Source: Liolophura sinensis
Taxonomy: Eukaryota > Mollusca > Polyplacophora > Chitonida > Chitonidae
Direction: 5' to 3'
Assembly: GCF_032854445.1 (NCBI RefSeq)
Contig: NC_088300.1
Location: 54,224,984 to 54,288,983, forward strand
Length of the DNA: 64,000 nucleotides
How positions within the stretch are numbered: position 1 is the stretch's first letter; each line of letters opens with the position of its first letter. Position numbers and translations under genes: made by a program. Positions 1 to 13,800 of the stretch are shown here, one piece after another. The notes under the pieces are model-generated. The model was not told the origin of the DNA. It searched no databases and was given only the letters and a program-made list of their open reading frames with translations.

Positions 1-819
1 TTGGTTTGCAGTAACCCAGGTGTATTCAAATTTTAAGGAAAGATAGATAACTTTTCTAGTAATCTCTGTGTAGGAAGGACTTTTTATAAATTAAAATCAA
101 GAACACAGAAGTATAAAGTATGCAGTCAGTAGGAAAGAAATAGTCTATCAGATTTCAACTTGGAAAAGCTGGGTAAGGTCAAGAAACCACCTGTATCAGA
201 AATAATTTACTGGAACAAGACGTACATTCATTCCTGTTCAATGTTAGAAAGTTACATAGAAAAAAGAAATGAAGATAATTCATGCTGTTTTTCTGTATTC
301 AAGTTCTGCTTATGATTGGTATTACTAAGATAAGATGTTGTATTAACCAATGTTCTGCAGTCGCATTGCCACTTTAAAATTTTAATTATTGATATCATTA
401 ACACCATGTAAGCATATTGGTATGTATGCTATGAATAATGCGTAGATGTGCCTGCTCTGAAAACTGAAATAATGCCAGTGTGACTTGTTCAATTTCTCTG
501 GCACATGTTTACATGAAATACCTTAACAATTGAAAGGTGTTGCATACTAATTTACTAAGTATAAGTAATTTTCTTGGATCCATGTTTGGAGGTTTTGAAA
601 CATTTTCAAGAATACAAATTTAAAATTGATACTTTTTCTTGTACATTATACATAACCAGAATAGAAGTTAATAAGTTTAACATTATTGTTGAAGTTGGCC
701 TACTGGGCAGAAGCAAAGTTGACCTCTCTGGTTTCTAATAGTATGTGTACCTGATTAGTATGACCTAGGTACTGTGTTATGTATATGTGGTGATTTAACT
801 TTGGTTGACCTTGTTCCAG
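1..819 (+). other. BRSK intron sequence
   Basis: No coding exon is visible here. The stretch precedes the 3' splice site at 818-819 and is presumably an intron of the BRSK-like gene. It is AT-rich with no clear repeat. Confidence 0.5.
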
Positions 820-972
820 TGCCCAGTGGGGAGGAGGTGACCTTCACACCCGAGTCTTCGCCAGAGTAAGTCAAAGATAATTTATGTCAAGTTGTGGCAA
901 ATTTCACGAAGGTCACATCATTAACTCCACACTTATCTCTAGTGGCAGCTAGTACTTACAGCTAGAAGACTG

Positions 973-1006
<34 letters not shown>

Positions 1007-4000
1007 TGGCTGCATCAGGTGTGTTGTCTGTTTTTTTTTTTTGGATCACAGTCCCCCCACTCTGCTTGGGGAACTTCTTAGTGTAAAGATATTGACTGTA
1101 GTTGTGTGCTGAAGATTTTCCGGAAAGTCAATTCTATTTGGTAATCCCTACTTGAAAAAAAACCCTCATCAAAAATCACAGAATTCCCCATACAAAAGGC
1201 ATATGATCCATTAAAAATGTAAAGTAAATGCTGATGTTTGTTAGGGGCTGGTTGTTTAAAATTCTGTCTTCAATCTGTTACCACTGGTAAAGTGCAGTGC
1301 TCATAGGGGGATTCCTGGTTGAAGTTATAATGGCATGTGCAAAGTTTTGCTTACCCCGAGAGGGTTTCCATTGATAGGATACATGTATTTGATGAAGTTG
1401 ATGAAATACCTTTGGAATGTCTGTATCACTTTATGATAGTGAACTTGAGTTTTTTTTTATCCGGAATACAGGAGCTTTCATTTCACAAACGCAAGAAAGC
1501 CTGATTGAATTTGAGTCTTGTGAACTACTGAGGCCTCGGTTAATGTTTATCAAGCAACTTTAAATTTAAGTCATAAATTGCAAGTGCTTAAAATGTCAAA
1601 CTCAGAATAGCAGGAATTCAAATTGTTTTTGGTACCTTGCTGTACAGTAAAGAATCAGAATAAGGATGAGTGTAGCCAGCAGACATTGGTGTCAGGTGTA
1701 AATCCACCTGATTACATGTACCAATGATTTGTATGTTTTCAGGTTGACAAAGAAGTCCTGGTTTGGAGCTTTAATGGGAGATCGGGATGAGCATCATTTT
1801 GTGATGGTCCGAGACAAGCCTTTGAGTCAGGTCAAGGCTGACCTTGTTCATGCATTCCTATGTGTAAGTCAGCTCTCCTGGTCTGCCTGTACAACCAATG
1901 ACCAGCTACTAAGTCTATACCTGTATGTCCACCAACATGGGCATATCATTACATGTATGACAATTACCAGGGACTGTCCATGTGTTGTATTGAATGTGTA
2001 AGCTGTTGTTCTAGGCTGCGTAACGATTAATCAAATTATAGACTTTGTCAGGGTCTTACATAAGGACATTTTGAAACCCTAAAGGAGTGTGCAAATTACT
2101 GGATACCCTATTTTTAAGAAAGTCTGAATTATGGGAAATATTGCCTGATAAAATCAACTTTAATGTTTTGAGAAAGGAAGTCCTTATATTCATTTGCACT
2201 GACCGGAAAGTCTGGTTTCCTAATATGGGAAAATATTTTGGCATGAAATTAGCCTACTGAAAGAGTGTTCAATTTAGGAAGCTGTATTTGGAAGTACATT
2301 TCACAGAGTATGTCAACAAAGAAACAACAAACAAATTCTCAAATCAATAGATGGTTCAAACTTTTGGATTTGTTCATTTCATGCTTCTTGTTTAATAGTC
2401 TCTAAGAAAAAGAGTTTTTATGAACTCTGGTATATTGTGGTTTAGTAGATGTACAGGATTACATTTACAATGTAGTCACTATGCTGTAAAACAAAAATCG
2501 AAATATTTGTCCACCTTTGCGCTCAGGAATTTATGTCTTGGCATTTTTCTCCCCTCTACTGCAGACATCAGATTTAAGCCACAGTGTTGTATCAACAACG
2601 TCGTTTCCGGGCGGAGTACCGGCGGTCAGGGGGATCCTCCTTGTTTTCTCGTAATGTCCGTTTTCAGGTGGACATTGCGTTGGCCCCCGGGGACCAAGGC
2701 AGGGAGATGTACTGTCTCAATTTCACTCTCATATCAGGTCTGTTCTATCAATATCACACAAACCATTTTGTTACTGGATAAAGTTTGAACTTTGTTCAAC
2801 AAAACTGAACTGAAATGTCAGTGTGGACCACTACAAATGGTCATGCAATGCATGTGTAATAGATGTGGATGTCCGTTGTCGATTTTTTAGCCATACTTGT
2901 TTTCACCTCAATGACAAAGTAATGATATCAGGAGAAAAGGTGTTGGGACATTGATTGTAGTATAATAATTAGAGTTTTTAACATCTGACATCTTGTAAAA
3001 GTTTAAAGTTACTTCCACGTGACAGTTACAGAATTGTCATTGTATAGAAATGAGAAAGGAAAGTATCGCTGTGCAAATAAATTATACTTACCATAGAGCT
3101 CTGTATGACACTGACAGATTTAACATGCGTGCACATGTTTGGTTTGCCAGGCCCAGCTCGCCGCTTTAAGAGAGTTTGTGAACATATCCAATCTCTGACG
3201 CTGTCATCAAGGGGAGAGAACCAGCGAAAGATCAGCTCAGAGAGTTCAGCGTCATCCTATTCCACATCGTCATACTCCTCTGCCTGTGAATACCCCTCGC
3301 CCACACACTGCCTCACAGCCAAGGAGAACTCCGAGGGGGATGATGTAAGTCATGGTGTAAGGCTGGCTGTATTTCTCTACATGGTGAAACCACAGGGCTC
3401 TGTTTCTAAAAACTGCTTAAGTTCAGTAAAGTGCTTTAGTTAGTGGGGTTTTTTTGTCTTGGTCCAACATGAAATATATCTAGAAGAAACTTAAGTCAAA
3501 TATTGCATAGAAGTTGTGCTGCTCAGGGCCCAGTTTCACAAAGATGTTGTACTTATGATAATAACACATATAGGACAACGGTACGGTAGTAATAAAATAT
3601 CGTACGACAAATGTACATGAAACTGGACCGTGTTTGGCAAAACAAATATTTTGTGAAACCAGGCCAATGTCGTCAGTTGGTTGTTTGGCGACCCTCTACA
3701 CATAATACCTATTAGCAGGGCAACAAGCAGAATAAAAAATATGAAAGGTGTTGTTGTTGCACAGCTCTGAACATTGACCTAGGCTTCAGAAACGTGTATT
3801 ATCCGGTTAATGATGTAGGTTGTAAAATTTTTTGTTCTCCAAAATTTACGGCAATGAAAAGCTTGATGCAGTCATTAACCAGTGCTGCTTTCTTCTTTCA
3901 GGTTTTTGATCGTAAAACACTAACACCAACCCGCAGTCGGGACACATCTCGCTCTTCCATGAACGGACGAAGGATAGCATCTGAACAAAATGCCAGGCGG

Positions 4001-4012
4001 GACAAAGTTTGA
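820..4012 (+). CDS. BRSK: BRSK/SAD kinase, C-terminal exons (5' partial)
   Basis: C-terminal part of a brain-specific/SAD serine-threonine kinase, an AMPK-related enzyme of neuronal polarity and synapse function. Exons read as 820-865, 1743-about 1861, 2585-2737, 3151-3344 and 3902-4012, ending in TGA. The first carries the TPESSPE motif and splices in phase into LTKKSWFGALMGDRD. This is followed by a KA1-like region with VMVRDKPLSQVKADLVHAFL, FRAEYRRSGG, VRFQVDI and FTLISGPARRFKRV, all recognisable from vertebrate BRSK1/2. The last two exons encode a Ser-rich, basic tail. The kinase and UBA domains lie beyond the left edge. The junction after HAFL is uncertain: a GT at 1862 joins in phase to 2585, but about ten residues present in vertebrate proteins are then missing. 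The family is clear; exact boundaries of exons 2 and 3 are less so. Confidence 0.88.
973..1004. repeat. (TA)n microsatellite
   Basis: About fifteen alternating TA dinucleotides in the BRSK intron, followed 25 bases later by a run of T. Confidence 0.9.
3527..3665. mobile_element. Small inverted-repeat element (MITE-like), copy 1
   Basis: The ends are inverted copies. The left begins GGCCCAGTTTCACAAAG, and the right ends in a form whose reverse complement is GGCCTGGTTTCACAAAA. It is about 139 bp with no coding potential and lies in a BRSK intron. Related ends occur at 8072-8213 and 35501-35594, which argues for a mobile family and not chance. Confidence 0.6.
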
Positions 4013-5330
4013 TACAAGATAGCCTGTTCTGCTGTCTGTCTAATCGTCTCTACACCTCTTTAGGGTCCATGAGTGTGGAGGCTTTCCAGTATGTGAGGAA
4101 GGAAACTCTGCTTTCCAGTGATAGAGTCATGTTATGATTGTGGACATAAAGGACATGTACAAAATGAATGCAGTATATATATGATGGAAGCAGGACTCTA
4201 CATGCAGTCCACAGACAATACACATTCTGTAACTTGCCAGAAGCTCTAGTTTTTCACAGTGTAGTGTTGTGCACTTGGTGTTGCCAGTCATCATCTGGGA
4301 CGCCAGTCGTCATCTAGGGTGCCAGTCCCTGTTGTTTATGAAACTCTGGGTGTGGCAGCAAAATGTGTGAAAATGTACAGCCTGGGAATCACAAGTATCT
4401 GGATCACGGAGCTTTGTTGGGAGGGACAATACAACTGGCATTCACTGTGGCGAGATTTGAGGTGTAGTGTGCTGTCCTGTATGATACTGTTCAACTTAAA
4501 GGCTGAGGAAACAAGATTGTAGGGTAGACGAGATGAGGAACAAATCTAGCCTTCAACTGATCTAATTAACTTATTACGATGAAGTGTTAATATCAAGGGC
4601 ATGTTCATGTCATTATTTCATACAGAAGTCTGCATAGTTCTGGGTTCTTTAAGTCTGACATATTACACTCATGAGAAGAATCTCCAGTACAATTTGCTTA
4701 TAGAATAGCTTACATGTACTATCGACATAATAATGACAATCTAGGCCTGTTAGCTGATTCTGTGTTAACAAAACAGGCTGGTATCAGGTATCAGTGTCGC
4801 AGTCTTAGTGCTGTATTTTAAAAATTTGTTAAAGCCTTAATGAATTCATTTTATGATTGTAAACTTAAGTTTCATTAAAGTGAGGTACATTGTAGACAAT
4901 GAGAATCCTGTATCTATCAGTTTTTGATATCATTTTTATGGATTTAATCTGAACCTTTTCTCTCACACCTTTTTGTCTGAGGAGAGTCTTTTACACAGAT
5001 CTGCACTCAGTGCTCACTGCAGATGACAAACCAAGACTTGATCACCCAAGTAAAATCTGAATGCCCCATTTTTCGTCCCCTTTATTTTAATAAACTAAAG
5101 ATGTGGTTGCACTTTTGAAGAATTCTGACAAATTTGTTTTTTAAATACAGTGAACAGTGTATGGAGTTGAGAAACAGATTGGTACATAACCACATAATCA
5201 TACTGTACCAGTGTGTTGTATTCAGAGGCTTTACAAGCACTATATCAGACACTAAGTGGAATATCTGGTGACATTCAATGCGGCCAATGAGCTTTAAGAG
5301 TGTCATATTAATATTCATACTAAAACCTGT

Positions 5331-5476
5331 CACTATTATCAGCTAATTAAACATGTACCTGTGCATGTGTAATTCACAAAACCACTATTATCAGCTAATT
5401 AAACATGTACCTGTGCATGTGTAATTCACAAAACCACTATTATCAGCTAATTACACATGTACCTGTGCATGTGTAT
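5331..5476. repeat. Tandem repeat, 3 x 52 bp
   Basis: Units start at 5331, 5383 and 5435 with CACTATTATCAGCTAATT and run through ACATGTACCTGTGCATGTGTA. They are nearly identical; the third carries an A-to-C change. Each unit contains the self-complementary core ACATGTACCTGTGCATGT. Confidence 0.93.
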
Positions 5477-5784
5477 ATATACGTCTCAGCATAGTAATTT
5501 GGACATAAGCTGTATTATGATTGTACTGTATACTTTTTTGGTCACTTCTTTTAGGTATTCCGTTCAACCAATTTAATGAGTATAATCTGCTTACCATGTA
5601 TTTTTCAATTTCACCTCTTTCAACTTCTCTCTAAGGTTTGGTAACAATGTTGGGTTTCATTCCATCTGTACTTAACCATAAGGCTCAACATGAAATATTG
5701 CCAAAATAGCTATTTTCAATGAAACACTACATTTTCATAAAACCCTGTATTTTCAAAAGCTCGTGAAAGCGGTCCAAATAAATG

Positions 5785-6135
5785 TGAATGAGATGTAATT
5801 TCAGGAAATTTTTCACCCGCGGATCACAGTGCTATGAGAACTGTGGTACAGAAAGGTGATAAGTTGGTGAAAGGTCAGGTGAACTTATGTTAATCACATG
5901 TAATTTCATGAAATTTTTCACCAGCAGATCACAGTGCTATGAGAACTGTCGCACAGAAAGTGATAAATTGGTGAAAGGTCAGGTGAACTTATGTGAATCA
6001 CATGTAATTTCATGAAATTTTCACCAGCGGATCACAGTGCTATGAGAACTGTGGTACAGAAAGGTGATAAGTTGGTGAAAGGTCAGGTGAACTTATGTTA
6101 ATCACATGTAATTTCATGGAATTTTTCATCAACTT
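5785..6135. repeat. Tandem repeat, about 3.3 copies of 103-105 bp
   Basis: The marker GATCACAGTGCTATGAGAAC recurs at 5822, 5927 and 6030. The rest of each unit (GGTGAAAGGTCAGGTGAACTTATG, then ATCACATGTAATTTCATG) is also conserved, with a partial fourth copy. It lies in probable BRSK 3' UTR or flank. Confidence 0.92.
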
Positions 6136-7539
6136 AGTAGAGCATGGTGATTAGTTGATAACAAATTACATGAAGTTATAGGTGGTGTCCTGTACTCTAT
6201 CTGTACATAGGGGGATAAAACAAGAAAGTATCCAGTTTGTAAATACAGTTTTTACCACTGCAAGCAGAATCACCAGTCATTAAATGTATTTGGAAAGGAT
6301 CACCACTGTTTATAACATGCTTGTGAAACCTTGGTTATTTATTCTTCATTCATTCCAGCTCCCTACATGTATATCTGACTTAGAGTATGATGTGTAAGCC
6401 AGACCAAAGGTAGATGTGTGCTCTCTGGAATGTAGAAATGTTTTGGGTAATTTTTGTGTAATATCTTCAAGAAAGAATACCACATTCTGATTATGCTATC
6501 CATATGTTCTTGTATGGTGATAGCAGCAGTGTTTTTGTTTTTATGTTTTTTATTTTTTTATGTATTTATTTATTTTCATGGTTTATTGTGACTTAACCTT
6601 TGACGTAATTCAGACTAAGTGAAACTGTTCATCCATTCTGATGGTTAGATATGTGGGTCTGACTTGTGTGCATTTGACATTTGTACCCTGTCACAAAACA
6701 TGCTTGCTCGCCCATTTGTGTCATGCATTGGGAAGATGACATCAGGTCCATTCACGGGTTTTCGTCATTATACTTGTGATGTCAGGATATTGACGCTTGT
6801 TGGATTAATCTTGTTTATTTCCCCTGATGCTTGGAATCTCTGCTGCCTTTGATAACTTATTCCTTTTGTACTCATGTTTTATGCTCAGATTTTTGTTCAG
6901 CAGTCTCAGTATACGTACAGTGCTGGTAGATGTATTTATAACAGTGCTTTGTACAGATGTGGTTTCTACAAACTGTTTACATTTTTGGCTCTGTTAATAT
7001 GTTATAGGTAGCTTTTATGTGTTTTGTGTAGGTTAAGTTGTTTGATGCATCTCTTGTTTTTATTACTTATCAGCTGACACCTAGACATGGGTAATGGTGG
7101 AGTTGACAAAGTTACTCAGATCACCAAACAATGGGTATTCTTCCCCAGATTGTAAATGAGCAGAATCATAAATGTGTCATGGCAAATTAACATTACAGTT
7201 TCAGGTCTTTAAATACTGATCTTAGCTAATGTTTATGTTGCTTTACAGCCATAGGTCTCTCTGCCTGATCGTACTCTGTTTGTATTAAACATACTTAGTC
7301 CTACATTTGTAATTCAGAGCAGCTTTTTAAATATCCATATTATACATGTTTATCCTGGTGTATTTTTCTTACATTGAAGAACTGGACAGTATCATTTTTT
7401 TTTTTTTTTAGTTCAAAAGTTTGTGGCTGATCTAAGTGGCTTACCTCTTAGGCCCATATTACTCTGAAATCATTTTAAGGATCATCTAAAAAAAAAGTTG
7501 GAAGTTGTGTTCATATTATAGCCATAAGTATCGCGTTTG

Positions 7540-7770
7540 ATGTGGTGAACCCTCGCTGGTCGAGTGAAGAAGAGTGCTCTGCTCAAAACCATTTGCTCTG
7601 GTCATACGATGTCACGAGTACAAATCGTGCACATTCCTACTGGTTAGGATGTGGCTCTGTCAAACGTCTTGTGAGGTGTGATAGTTATACTCCAGTATCT
7701 GCACCCGTTTCCTCCACATAGAAATCTGTTGGTTGTTAGGTTTGGTTTTTATGCTGAACTGATAATAACC
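7540..7770 (+). mobile_element. Possible decayed SINE
   Basis: The stretch contains CGTTTCCTCCACATAGAAAT and a preceding tRNA-like CGAGTACAAATCGTGC, which recall the layout of the other SINEs in this window. It is too degraded to assign to a family. Confidence 0.3.
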
Positions 7771-8071
7771 AATCTAATAAATATGTTAAATCTATAGCTG
7801 GTTCATCATGACAACAGAGTCCTGAAAGGGAAATATAAAATGTGGCAAATTGTAGGAATATTTTACTTGACACTTTGTGTGATATTCAAAGTTGTTTTTG
7901 CAACTCCTTTGCCATTTTTTTTTTTTTTTTTTTTTGAGAATTGTTTTGTTTTTTGGGTATTTTACCCATGATTTTAACAGTATTTTAAGTGCAATATAAT
8001 TTGCTAGTTCTCTCCGCTTTATATCTTATATTTCAAAAAATTGGTGGACTGCTTTTTATTTCCATATGGTT

Positions 8072-8213
8072 AGGGGCCACTTTCACAAATCCTTGTTACT
8101 TTCTCTCGCAAATAACACGTCCAAGGCTATAACTGCATACTTGTATTAATGACTTACAAGAGAAGTTGAGGTACCAAAATTTAGTTTCTGAAGGTTTGTG
8201 AAATTGGGCCCAG
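8072..8213. mobile_element. Small inverted-repeat element (MITE-like), copy 2
   Basis: The left end GGGGCCACTTTCACAAAT and the right end, whose reverse complement is GGGCCCAATTTCACAAAC, form terminal inverted repeats about 140 bp apart. It belongs to the same family as the element at 3527. Confidence 0.6.
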
Positions 8214-10770
8214 ATTTGCTTATATAATGAGATGCTGTGCAGATTGGTGAGATGCGTGTGCGAGTGAGTGGGACACCCAGGACTGGTCCTTAGAAGTAGT
8301 TTCCTTGTGAGTGACATTTTGTACTGCACCCAATATGCAAACTGCCATAGACATACCCAGTTAACAAGATGTTGTGTTTATAAATTTATAAGGAAAGTGT
8401 CATATCAAATTATATGTAAAGGTGTACATGTTGTAACAAACTATTGTTTGTGTATCTTATTATTTAAACAGGTTAACAACTAGAAGTTGCAGGATAAGTG
8501 TTGTTTGCTCTGTATATAACCATTTGTGTAATTTATTAGCATATGTGGAGTGAATGATAAAAATTTACCACTGTATATTGAGTGCATGATGCGCAACTGA
8601 CAGAATACAAGGCCAAGTGCAGAGTGTACTAATAAATGTGTAAAGAAATAAACATCAGAACTGTGCTGTCATCACAGGTTTTATGTGCATTCATTTAGCA
8701 CCTATGAGCTCCAAGGAACTACGAGGAGAGCTTCCAGGAACTACCAGGGGAGGCCGAAAAAGTCTCAGCCTGACATACTTAAGGAAGATTCGTCAGATAT
8801 GGGGATGTGTCTTTGTCAGTGGCTCTGTGGTGATTTTAAGGACTTGTAGCACCCTTTATATATTGATAATGAGGAGCTCAATTCGTTACCCACATTAACA
8901 AGCAGATAGGACTCCCACACTCTTTACAGTGTTGCTCTCTATGCTTGTTTTTCACCACTGCCAGGACTAGACAAGCATGACATTTGGAGCCTGTGAATCA
9001 CAGAGACTTGCTTAGGTTTAGCCTCACCACTTGTGTAGAACTGTTAAATCTATTTTTATGGGGGCGGTAAGGAATATGGAGGACTTCTAATACCCAAAGT
9101 GAAGAACTTGTCAGCCTCCCCTTGTAATTTCAGATCTGTCCGTTACCACTGTAAACCATTATTGGATGATATTACTGTCTACAGTCCAATCACATGTACT
9201 GTCTCCGTGCCTGTGTTGGAGAGAGTAGGTCTCGAGTATGTAATAAAGGGTCTTCAAGGTCATCAAAGGTAATGTTTGAGAAGGGAACCCTTCTAGTAGA
9301 AATGATGCTTGTAACAAATCCATATCAACATAGCTGTTTAACACTTAAATACTGATGCTTAGTTACATGGGTGGAGGGAACCAGTGCCAATGGTAAACCA
9401 TGGCCGGGTACAAACTTTCCCACATATTAATTTCAAATCAGTGGAAGGCAACTGGTCTTCAAAATGTAAGAATACATGAAAAGCCATTTTTTGCCATCAG
9501 TAAGTCTTATTGGATTGTTTGACAAAACTTGCTTTGCTGCCATTTGAAGGAGACTCCAGATAGGCCCCTACGAATGTAAAATGCTGTAAAGAATTACCAA
9601 TCTCTTTACTAAATTTTTCCATGGACGTTACACCAGGCACATACAGAAATCCTTTGCAATATGGGCCCCTGAGAACTCTGCAACAGCACTGCTTAAGGCA
9701 AATAAAATGTCTACAACCCCCTATCCATTCAACTTTTTAAATCAAGATGATTTGTGACACTGACAGCTTAAAATAATATAACTAGAAGTCAACGCTTTCA
9801 GGAATCATCTTTGACTTTATATACGATAGGTTTTACTTAGAACTTAGAGTTCCACAAAGGGGGTAAAGGATTTTGAGAGAGCAGTACAAAATGGATGGTT
9901 AACTGTAATACCAATTTCAGAGGAATTCCATAATCAGGGTGTCCCCATAATACCTCATTGATTACAGCCACAATATTCTTCTTTTTTTTTTCTTCAAAAT
10001 AACAAGAACATAAATATTCAGCCAATGACTTCAATCTTTCGTAATTGGCCATCCTCTTCAAGAAACCTCTGAGCAGTAAGCACAAGAATGCATTAGTCAC
10101 AGTTTCAAATGGCTGTGGATACTGTCCCCCTTCCCCACTGATCAGGTCGGGGAAACAGTTACCTGCTCCACAAATAATCCATAATGTCACAAAATTTGAG
10201 CAGGAACATGTGGGGTTTTTCCCTTTCCCTGCAGCCCACAACGGCCTGCTATTGCAAGCTTAGGGAGGTAACACCAAGCCAGTGTTGAGATCAGACAGAC
10301 AAGAGAGCGATACTTCCTCTCCTATCTGCTTCCAAGAATGTAGCAATGCTTGCTTTCAGCATGGGGTCTGACGTAGAGCTGCGTCATATTCTTTTTTTGG
10401 TTTTTCTATTTTTTTATACATTTTGTTTTTTTTTTTTTCATATTATTCCACCAACTGATAGGTTTATTCAGTTGTTTGCTGCTGTTGAAGTCCACCAAGC
10501 CACCTCTACATCAGTGATGTCCATCTCCACACCCATCAGTCAGTTTGACAGTCAATCTTCCTTAGAAACATTTATATATCCTTTTATAAAGCATGCAATC
10601 AAGTAAACGGAATCAGGGCAAAAAAGGTAACAATAAAATGCCTCACATATGGTTCAAGCCAATGCAGATCTTAAATAGTATTTTGAAAATCATAATGCTA
10701 TGGACATTATAAAAATATTTTTGTACTTTACCAAGTTTAAATGGAAAAATGCTAATCCCTCAATTCACTT

Positions 10771-10796
10771 GACTGACTGACTGACTGACTGACTGA
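10771..10796. repeat. (GACT)n microsatellite
   Basis: Six to seven perfect GACT tetranucleotides in the probable caprin 3' UTR. Confidence 0.95.
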
Positions 10797-10898
10797 TGAA
10801 TTTCTGACAGGAGTTTCAGTGACACATTGCCTGTAACAATCCAAATGCAGTTTTCTACAAAAATTGTTCATGTCTCGCTTCGGAATTGGTGAGTAAAG

Positions 10899-13800
10899 TT
10901 ATTGGCTGATGGTTTGCTGTTGATTCATGGGCCGCCCATAGCCTGACCTGGGTCCGCCCCTTCCACCTCCACTGCCACCTCTTGAACCTCCACGCATTCC
11001 ACCTGCAAACAGAAAATATACTCGTGTGAAACTACAATTAAAACAAATTCATTTATTTATTTATTTGATTGGTGTTTTACGCCGTACTCAAGAATATTTC
11101 TCTTATACGACGGCGGCCAGCATTATGGTGGGAGGAAACCGGGCAGAGCCAGGGGGAAACCCATGACCATCCGCAGGTTGCTGGCAGACCTTCCCAAGTA
11201 CAAAAACAAATTTAAGACTCGCTAACTGGTGGACATCAATATGGTAACCATGTTTAATACTATCATATAAACCAGGCGCGGAAATCAGGGACAAATGGGC
11301 AACCCTCAGTATCGATCATATTACACCAATCGAGGCAGATCAACATTAGTTTTCAACAGGAGTAAGCTATTTCAATTTTCTGACTAGTTACTACTGCCCA
11401 GGTACCTGGCACATAGAGTGCTGAAAACTGAATGTTCTCACAGCTATGTTATTGCTTTACAGCTGGATCTATCAGTGAAGCCTACCTCTATTTGGCCCTC
11501 CTCTCTTGTTATAATAGCCTGAGTTGTTGTTGTAGCCTTGATACCCATCTGGTCGATAATCACTTCTCGGGGGATAGCCTTGATATGGCACTGCAATTTC
11601 AATAAGATTATTGCATTATTTACAATGTCACCTCACTGGCATGATTAATTGATCAATTATTGTTAAAAGGAAGAGAGTGCTCAAAATTTAAGTAGGTATC
11701 ACTAGATAGATTACTTAAAACTATGCAAAGCAACCAGAACCTTTCCTTTGGATTTTTTGAAACACTGAAACATTTGAATTCTAAGGTGGATCATACTAGT
11801 GCTTAAGAAGTCTGAGTTCACAGGCAGTTTTTCTAACAACACATTGCAAGCTTGCAAATAACTATTTGAGTGGCACTTTTACAATTTTGTGCCGGAAAAT
11901 TATTTTTCTGAAATGACCGATGTCAAAATAAACTTGAGGCAGACATCAGATGTTTTTGTACTAGAAAATGTCCATGTCCAGCCGCTTATTGGCAAGCTTG
12001 CATTGAGTGTTTTAATAAAGCCCATCATAGAATGAAAGCATATTTACACATAGTTTTCAGTTCTCTGTCTGCTGAACCTTGCTTCATATTTTAGCTTTCT
12101 TTTACTTTAATGTTATAATCATGCAAAACTGAGACGCCACATTCTCAGATATTTATCCATGATGTGGCAACTCTGTACAATGCCTTTACCCATTGAACTA
12201 CTTGTTAAATATCACATCCAGAGCTTTTCCAGATGTCCAATGAAAACCATTAAACATCTTCCAGGAACAAAGTTCCGATTTATTTTTTTAATTATTTTAA
12301 GTAAAATGCCACGGAAACAATGCCTCCGTATCCAGTGTGAATGAGACAACATGGACCAATGAAACATTTTTCAGTGTCTGGCCAGTAAAGGCCTTAATCG
12401 GGCTTGTTGCATTTGTAGTTTACAAGTATTTGTAGTATACAAGTATTTGTAGTATACAAATGGTACAAGGCTGGATTAAGGCATTATATTACACTAGGCA
12501 TGATTGTTTAGATATGTTACCTCTATCTCCATCCCGGTTATCTCGATTAAATCCACCTCGTCCGTTGACGCTGCCACCTCTGGATCCACTGCGCGAGTAA
12601 CCGTTCGACACACCTCCTCTTCCACCTCGGCCTCCTCTAAACCCACGATTGCCCCCTGATCCACCTCGGTAGTTATTGCCTAAAATAATCAATATTTATT
12701 TTAAAAACCTGTACACAGTTAACTTACAAAATAGAAGATAAGACAGTGAAATTCATGTGAAACTTTAAAATACGTAAGAGAAACCCTCAGAGCATTAGCC
12801 TGTGAATACCAATTATTCAGTGTGTCCCAACCGTCCATCAGTTTTTTCTTTTTAAATAGGGAAGATATCTGATAGTGGTTAGCGGGTGGTACAAGTACTG
12901 AACCACCGAAGTAATCATGATCACTCTTTGACTCAGGCTTTTTACATGCCTAACTGACCAGAAGACTGACCTTGATAATTACTCTGGTACTCAGCTGACT
13001 GGGGAGAGACAGGCTTGTCTAGCGCTCCAGCTCCACCTGACTGACTGTACATTGACTGGAATACTGCTGCATTAGCGTTCATAGTAAACGGTTTCTTCTC
13101 TGGCTGATTGGCTGCTTGTAAATCATCCTGTAAAATAAACAAAGATCTTTATTCGACTTGCATGACCTGGCAAGCGCCTTCTTTTATATCCACAGTATTA
13201 CTGGATTCTGGTGGGTGGAAAAAAAACTTGGCATATCTATATTATTGTGTAATGTACGAAGTTTCCAATACAAGATCAATATAACGATGGAAAGTCAGAC
13301 CCTTCTTTCGGAGTAAAATATTCTGCTGGATCTACTTTTTTCTATTTTTATGTTTCTATTTTTTCCATTTTTCAAATGTATGTATTTTTACCTTCCCAGG
13401 TACAACTGGAGAAAAAGCCAGTATGTGTACTAATTTCTGAATTCATGTTTAGAATTAACATGGCTTTCAACAAACTCATGATATTACTGATGAAAGTTAC
13501 CTGAGAGAGTGGATTTGACTGGTTAGGAATGGGCATATGAGCCGGGATGATGCCTGCCACAGCTGGGTCGGGCAGTCCCGCTGATGCAGCCTCGCTCAGG
13601 ATGGTCTGGTTCTGTGTTGAGTGGGTGGTCACTGCGTCATCCATTGCGAAGTTTGCTGGCGCATGGTTGTAGTTTTGATTTGAGTAGTCTGCCATGGCTT
13701 TCTGTGGGTCAGTGGGGTCTAGGTGGTGAGGGGTCTGGGATGGCTGCTGTGTGGGCTGGGGGAGGTGAGCATCAGCCAGCAGGGTCTGAGCGGGGAGGGT

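Larger units (their letters stand above)
4013..10898. other. BRSK 3' UTR and intergenic DNA before caprin
   Basis: No convincing exon is seen. The left part is presumably BRSK 3' UTR; an AATAAA at 5089-5094 is one of several possible polyadenylation signals. The right part would contain the 3' UTR of the convergent caprin-like gene. The stretch also holds two tandem repeat blocks, a MITE-like element and poly-T tracts. Confidence 0.5.

Noticed and set aside
9837-10263. 134-codon minus frame and overlapping plus frame
   Set aside because: No recognisable motif and low complexity; the position fits caprin 3' UTR. Not supported as a gene.
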